Positions 59,368 to 64,000 of a DNA stretch of 64,000 bases are shown one piece after another. Below the pieces are notes generated by a model. It ran no database searches. It saw only the letters and a list, made by a program, of their open reading frames with translations, and had not been told where the DNA came from. The first letter of the stretch is position 1; each line of letters opens with the position of its first letter. Source of the stretch: Lonicera japonica. Its lineage: Eukaryota; Streptophyta; Magnoliopsida; Dipsacales; Caprifoliaceae. Both the position numbers and the translations under genes were made by a program. The stretch spans positions 29,351,601-29,415,600 of the forward strand of contig CM038470.1 in NCBI GenBank assembly GCA_021464415.1, given 5' to 3'.

Positions 59368-59719
59368 TGTGCTAAATCAGTTTAGCACATTCAAGATATG
59401 TAGTATCAAAGTGTACATGGGTGCTAAATTCATTTAGCACCCCCTGTCATCACATTTTGACAAACAATACCAGGAAGGTGCTAAGTGCATTTAGCACTCC
59501 CTGTCATCACATTTTGACAGCTAACCTGAAGGTGCTAAGTGCATTTAGCACCTTCTTGTCATCACATTTTGACAAACAATACCTGAAGGTGCTAAATGCA
59601 TTTAGCACCCCCTGTCATCACATTTTGACAAACAATACCAGGAGGTGCTAAGTGCATTTATCACGCCCTGTCATCTCATTTTGACAGCAAACCTGAAGGT
59701 GCTAAGTGCATTTAGCATC
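59368..59719 (+). repeat. Palindrome array A4 in protease intron 7
   Basis: Seven units start near 59368, 59420, 59477, 59531, 59588, 59644 and 59698 (52-57 bp apart). Four carry TAAGTGCATTTA in place of TAAATGCATTTA. In RNA that change still allows a G-U pair, so the stem is kept. A 76-codon open frame crosses the array only because some spacings are multiples of three. Confidence 0.92.
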
Positions 59720-60294
59720 CTTTTATGATAAACTGTGCTATAACATTGTTTACTTCTTGGACTTATATATTTTTTGTTCCTATGTTTTTATGTTGTTTGC
59801 AGTCCTGATTGTGCACTATTTGTGTGTGAATTTATTGAAAGACTTCTTCGCGGTGAAGAAGTTCCGAAAGCTATGGATATAAAGTTGATGCAGATGAAGC
59901 GTGCAAAAATTACTCATCTGTTGTTGAGTGATAAGGATCATAGCTGGGAATCTGAAGTAGAAGGAGTTCCCAATGAACTTGCTGAGGAGGCAGTTGATGA
60001 TAAATCTGCGGATAAGGCCGGTGGTTGTGGTGATAGTGTTAATTCTATTATTGATGATGCTGTAACATTTGTAGTTGAAAATCCGGATGAATTTAATGAA
60101 TTTCATGAATAGTTATTTTTGTAAGTATTTTTGTAATGATAGCTGTGAATATTTGATATATTTGTATATTGGAAAATGTGAAAGAATTTTGATGACTAGT
60201 GCTTTTTCTAACCATTGTTGTGAGATTTCTTTTTACAGGACCACTTGTTTAATATGTTGAATCCTATGTGAGCATACATCACAAAAATTCAGTA

Positions 60295-60671
60295 GGTGCT
60301 AAATGCATTTAGCACCCCAATCCAGGAGGTGCTAAATGCACATTACAAAATCCGATTAAAAGTGCATGTAGCAGCTCTTGTCAACACACATCACAAAAAA
60401 TCCAGGGAGTTCTAAATTCATTTAGCAACCCATGTGATAACACATTACAAAAATCCAAGAGCTGCTAAATGGATTTAGCACCACTTCTCAATACAGATTA
60501 GAAAAATTGTTGAGGTGCTAAATGCATTTAGCACATCTTGTCAACACACATTAGAAAAATCCGGGGGGTGCTAAATGCATTTAGCACCCCTTGTCAACAC
60601 ACATCACAAAAAAAATCCATGAACACAGAGGAAGAAGTATTCTAGGGGGTGCTAAAAGATATTTTAGCAAC
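60295..60671 (+). repeat. Palindrome array A5 between the two convergent genes
   Basis: Good units start at 60295, 60461, 60514 and 60567. Degenerate ones lie near 60328, 60407 and 60648. Linkers contain CAACACACATCACAAAAAAT. It occupies the gap between the two stop codons (60112 and 60885), where transcripts from both strands would end or overlap. Confidence 0.85.
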
Positions 60672-60884
60672 ATTTTCTGAATATAAGATAACACATTAAA
60701 CCATGTTCACAAAATAATCATTATCAATCAAAAGGTGTTTAAACAATTTGAGGACATGTTATAAGAGAAAATATAATTTGTAAGAAATTGTTAGAACATG
60801 ACTAGTTGCAATGAATAATTTTTCTGTAAGGTATCTGTATGAATATAAGATCAAATATCTATGTATGTACGTTCCGCACTATTT

Positions 60885-63447
60885 CTAAGCAATTGGCTCG
60901 GTGCACGATTTCGTGTTGTGATAAACATAATTGTTGCACCTTCCACACTTCCGTTTCTTCCTCGTACTTGAAGTGTTTGTGTCGAATCGATTCTTTTTTA
61001 GTCGACCAGGCTGTGTGTTGCAATCTGGAGCTAATATCTCAGTTACATTTGCCAATACATTAGCACTCGGACCAGAAGTTGGGACTGGATAAATTGGTTT
61101 CGAGTAGGAGCTCTTATAGTTTACTGCTAAGAAGCACGGATCAATGTACTCGTAAATATTTTTATTATCCGCGAGTATGCTCAAAACAGCATGTGAACAC
61201 GGGAAACCATCAATGTACCAGGAATTGCAGCCGCAGTGCCATCTTTGAAGATCTACGCGGTAAGTCTTTTGCTCTCTAACTTCATACAACGTATCGTCAG
61301 ATTTAGTCACCGTCCATGAGGAACTCTCGGTGACCTTATCTTTCAGCTTGTTTTTAACAGACGGACACAATTCATTTTTCCAACTCCTCGACGCCTCTCT
61401 CCTATCTGACATTTGTTTCATTACCTTCACCCGAATTTGGTCTAGCATTGTTGTAATTGGCAGATTACGTTCATTTATAATCCAGGAGTTATAGCTTTCA
61501 GCCATATTTGAAGTCATAACACCATACCTTCTCCCCGGGAAGAATGCATTTACCCAACGTTCAACGGGTGCACTTTCTAAGAATTTATTCATTGTTTCGC
61601 CTGCAAGGATGCCAAGGTCTCGATAATGCTCCATATACTCATCAACCGTACGAGCATTTGCACAACTCGAGAACAATTGCACTGCTAATTTCTTCTTCCT
61701 AAAGCTCTTAGAAAGTGCTGATATGAAGTTCTTTTTCAAGTGAAAAAGGCAATAAGCATGGAATGAATCATTGAATACTTTAGGAATTCCATTTTTCAAG
61801 CCAACATGTCGGTCAGAAATAAACGTTATTTGTCTAAACGTTCCGACAATAACCTTCAGATGGTTTAAGAACCATTCCCAATTAGCAACATTTTCTGAGT
61901 CAACAACAGCCATTGCCAACGGGAACATACCTATAAATAATTTAATCGAGTAAGAACAGCAGTCGTGTTAAACGTTTCTACTACCATTGTGGTCAACAGA
62001 CATAGGGTACTAAAAGGTGCTAAATTCATTTAGCATCCCCTGTCAGCACAGTTTTACAGAAGGTGCTAAATGCATTTAGCACCCCCTGTGAGCACAGTTT
62101 GCAGCAAACAAGAAGGTGCTAAATGCATTTAGCGCCCCTGTGAGCACACTTTACAGCAAACAAGAAGGTGCTAAATGCATTTAGCACCCCTGTCAGCACA
62201 CATTACAAAAAAATCAGAAGGTGCTAAATCTATTTAGCACCCAGCTAATTTGCACATACTGGGGTGCTAAACCCTTTTTAGAAGCATTGTTCATACACAA
62301 CTATGGTGCTCCACACTTTTTAGCACCAACTATGCTGCAAATGAGACAGAAAATGAAAAAAATAATAATTGGTGAACTTACCTCCATCACCATTAGTTGC
62401 AGTTGCAGAGAGCATGCAACCTTTATATTTTGCCTTAAGATGGCAACCATCCAAAGCTATTAAAGCTCTACAAAAGTTGAATCCGTATGTACAAGCTTCG
62501 TATGCTATGAAAACTCTTTGAAACTTTCTAGTGTTTTCGTCAACTTCGAGAACTACGTAACTTCCCGGATTTGATTCCCTTATACTATTAGTGTAGGATG
62601 CTAATTGTTGATATGATGCATAATCGTCATCGTGTACTTCCTTGATTGCGTGGCTCTTACCGGTGTATCGATGTAGTAGCTCAAGGTAACACCAAACTCA
62701 CGTCTAAAGTAATCTATGATGTCTGATGGTTTTGTGAGAGGTTTGTCCCGAATCAAATCTAAAACAGTTGACTTGACAACCTGGCTTGTCATTTGTGGGT
62801 TCCTTAAATCCTTGAAAGTAATTCCACACGTATGCTCGCCCACCATTTTTCTTATTTCGAAGAACTTAGCAAGCTTGAACTTTGGAGAAACATGTATTCT
62901 CCACGTGCACCCCTTATCTTTTTGCCTACTACAAACAACCGTAATCCGATCACTAGAATTTTTCTTATATTCAAACTTGAACCCCTTGTGAATGGCATAT
63001 TTTTTTAAACTTGTTCGGAACTCATCTGCACCACCTGGGAATCTCTGTCCAACACCAATAATACAATTTTCCCAAGCATTGGATTGGTGTGGCTGAGTAT
63101 GAGATTCAGCCTCGCTCTCTAAAGTGCCACAATTGGAGGAGCTAGTAGTAGAGTTATTGTCTAAAAGCAAGGATCTAGGACCATCACTTCTCCTTGCAAC
63201 TATATCTATGATATCTACATTTTGAACAGCAGCAAAGCAAACCATGTATTGTATAGATTCATTACTATCGAGAACATACTCCTTTCCATCACGAGAGATG
63301 ACTAGGTCCAAATGTAATGGATTTATATCAAACCACCTTTGGGAGATTGACCTCTTCAATACATCTAGTGATAAACCTAGAGTAACTTGGAATCCAAAAC
63401 TAGAATCATTGTAATACACTTTGCCCAAAATTCCTCTGTCAATATTT
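60885..63447 (-). pseudogene. MuDR-type MULE transposase (5' exon outside window), frameshifted
   Basis: Exons in view (minus): 63447-62382 and 61930-60885; phase 2 is carried in from an exon beyond 64000. Order of domains: a PB1-like region (FGFQVTLGLSLDVLKRSI); a MuDR DNA-binding zinc-finger module with VCSRQKDKGCTW and GEHTC; then the MULE DDE core with LDGCHLK (first Asp), ISDRHVGL (second Asp) and SNMAESYNSW (Glu); a SWIM finger WHCGCNSWYIDGFPCSHAV; and a C-terminal knuckle KCGRCNNYVYHNTKSC. Transposases of this family bind terminal repeats and cut and paste the element. A one-base loss at about 62672-62673 (after the LSYY codons) shifts the frame. Downstream the correct frame resumes with YTGKSHAIKEV and is open to the splice site. 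Otherwise no stop is seen. Confidence 0.88.
62016..62283 (+). repeat. Palindrome array A6 in the transposase intron
   Basis: Units start at 62016, 62062, 62115, 62167 and 62220, with a decayed sixth near 62262. Linkers read CCCCTGTGAGCACAGTTTGC then AGCAAACAAGAAG, in the same plus-strand orientation as A3 and A4 although the host gene lies on the minus strand. Confidence 0.9.
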
Positions 63448-63552
63448 CTGCAAAAGTCATTTAGCACATATTGTAAACATAGTGAGAAGTAATATAATTG
63501 TTCTAAAAGTCAGTTAGCACTGGATTATAGTAGATTTCAACAAAAATCAGAA

Positions 63553-64000
63553 GGTGCTAAATGCATTTAGCACCCCCTGGACAGCAATAAGTAGGTGCTA
63601 AATGCTATTTAGCACCACCTGTTATCACATTTGACAACAAACCACAAGGTGCTAAATGCATTTAGTACACTCACTCAGTACTATTGAAAAGAAAATAAAA
63701 GGTGCCATTTAGCACCACTTGTCATGACATTTTGACAAGAAAACACAAGGTGCTAAATGCATTTAGCACCCCCTGTCATCACATTTGGCAACAAAAAAGA
63801 GAAAGTGCTAAATGACATTTAGCACCAGATGTTATCACATTAGGCAACATTTGACAACAAACCATAAGGTGCTAAATGCATTTAGTGGCCCCTGTCATCA
63901 CAACATTTGATTATAAATCCAGAGGTGTTAAGGTGCTAAATGCCATTTAGGACCCCCTGGACAGGAAACAGTAGGTGCTAAATGCTATTTAGCAGCACCT
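63553..64000 (+). repeat. Palindrome array A7 upstream of transposase exon (runs to window edge)
   Basis: About nine units from 63553 to the edge, including clear ones at 63553 and 63749. Others have an inserted centre (AAATGCTATTT at 63594 and 63973; AAATGACATTT near 63805) or broken arms. Linkers are CCTGTCATCACA + TTTGACAACAAACCACAA. It lies in an intron whose 5' exon is not in view. Confidence 0.88.

Larger units (their letters stand above)
55531..60112 (+). pseudogene. Ulp1/C48-type cysteine protease gene of the MULE, 8 exons, broken
   Basis: Exons: 55531-56386, 56903-57043, about 57123-58056, 58520-58610, 58707-58781, 58875-59134, 59218-59312, 59803-60112. The N-terminal part resembles the plant-mobile-type region found before Ulp1 domains (DFARCLILYLLATVFF, TPDDVSVTFGLP). 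Exon 3 is a long acidic/basic K-E-D-rich linker. Exons 4-8 form the protease: GGYHWTLLVF with the catalytic His, RWIHYNTM with Asn where Asp is usual, CVQQGE with the oxyanion Gln, and PDCALFVCEF with the catalytic Cys. C48 enzymes cleave ubiquitin-like modifiers such as SUMO; the substrate of MULE-borne versions is unknown. Lesions: nine T at 56210-56218 (one too many, stop follows), frame mismatch at the 57122 acceptor, nonsense TAA at 58734-58736, and a phase mismatch between exons 5 and 6. The 3' exons remain clean. Confidence 0.8.
54497..64000. mobile_element. Large two-gene MULE with palindrome arrays (right end outside window)
   Basis: The presumed left terminus GAGAAAATGGGTCATAAGAC is shared with the relic at 15317. 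Within the element are a plus-strand Ulp1-like protease gene and a minus-strand MuDR transposase gene, arranged tail to tail. Plant MULEs with an added Ulp1-like gene are known (KI-MULE/Kaonashi type); here each long intron and the intergenic gap also carry a palindrome array. At least 9.5 kb is in view, and the transposase 5' end, right terminus and target duplication lie beyond 64000. Both genes contain disabling changes, so this copy is probably not autonomous now. Confidence 0.8.

Noticed and set aside
59421..59651. Plus-strand open frame of 76 codons with a repeated FSTPCHHIL peptide
   Set aside because: It is the translation of palindrome array A4 inside an intron; it stays open only because some unit spacings are multiples of three.
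55009..64000. Regular palindromic repeats that look like a CRISPR array
   Set aside because: The linkers are near-identical to each other, the repeats sit in introns of a plant MULE, and there are no cas genes. This is a transposon-associated array, not CRISPR.

Overview
This is nuclear DNA of a flowering plant, most likely a eudicot. The window is AT-rich, its genes have many GT-AG introns, some several kb long and full of transposon debris, and the proteins are plant-type (SYP2 syntaxin, BPA1-like RRM protein, BDP1-type TFIIIB subunit). No CRISPR, operon or prokaryotic gene is present. The species cannot be fixed from the sequence. Exon models come from reading splice sites and phase by eye; phases close exactly for the four intact genes.

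Layout: (1) 1-39, possible last codons of a plus-strand gene that starts left of the window. (2) 4.9-13.1 kb, minus strand, an intact 7-exon SYP2-type Qa-SNARE (274 aa) with a 784-bp hAT element in intron 1, a SINE-like block and a strong fold-back hairpin in other introns. (3) 13.4-16.9 kb, intergenic, with MITEs and a relic of the large MULE found at the right end. (4) 17.1-26.7 kb, plus strand, an intact 5-exon BPA1-like RRM protein (282 aa) whose first coding exon holds only two codons; its introns carry a nested pair of DNA elements and a 273-bp TRIM retroelement. (5) 26.8-31 kb, intergenic, with a perfect 115-bp tandem duplication. (6) 31.0-40.2 kb, minus strand, an intact 13-exon BDP1 homologue (711 aa, SANT domain); intron 11 holds a TRIM-like LTR element whose 5' LTR was split by a MULE-type element, both with target-site duplications. 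(7) 47.9-48.8 kb, minus strand, a small 3-exon single-pass membrane protein (158 aa) of unknown role. (8) 48.9-54.5 kb, intergenic, with a hAT-like element and an RNase H relic of a retroelement.

(9) From about 54.5 kb to the right edge lies a large Mutator-like element (MULE). It carries two convergent genes: a plus-strand Ulp1/C48-type cysteine protease gene (8 exons) and a minus-strand MuDR-type transposase gene that runs off the window. Both are broken in this copy. Its long introns and the space between the genes are filled with about 45 copies of a 22-bp near-perfect palindrome (core GTGCTAAATGCATTTAGCAC). In the regular arrays these recur every 53-57 bp with a conserved linker. None lies in a recognised exon. 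The same palindrome, linker and terminal sequence recur in the relic at 15.3-16 kb, so the array is a heritable part of this transposon family. This is the most unusual feature of the window.
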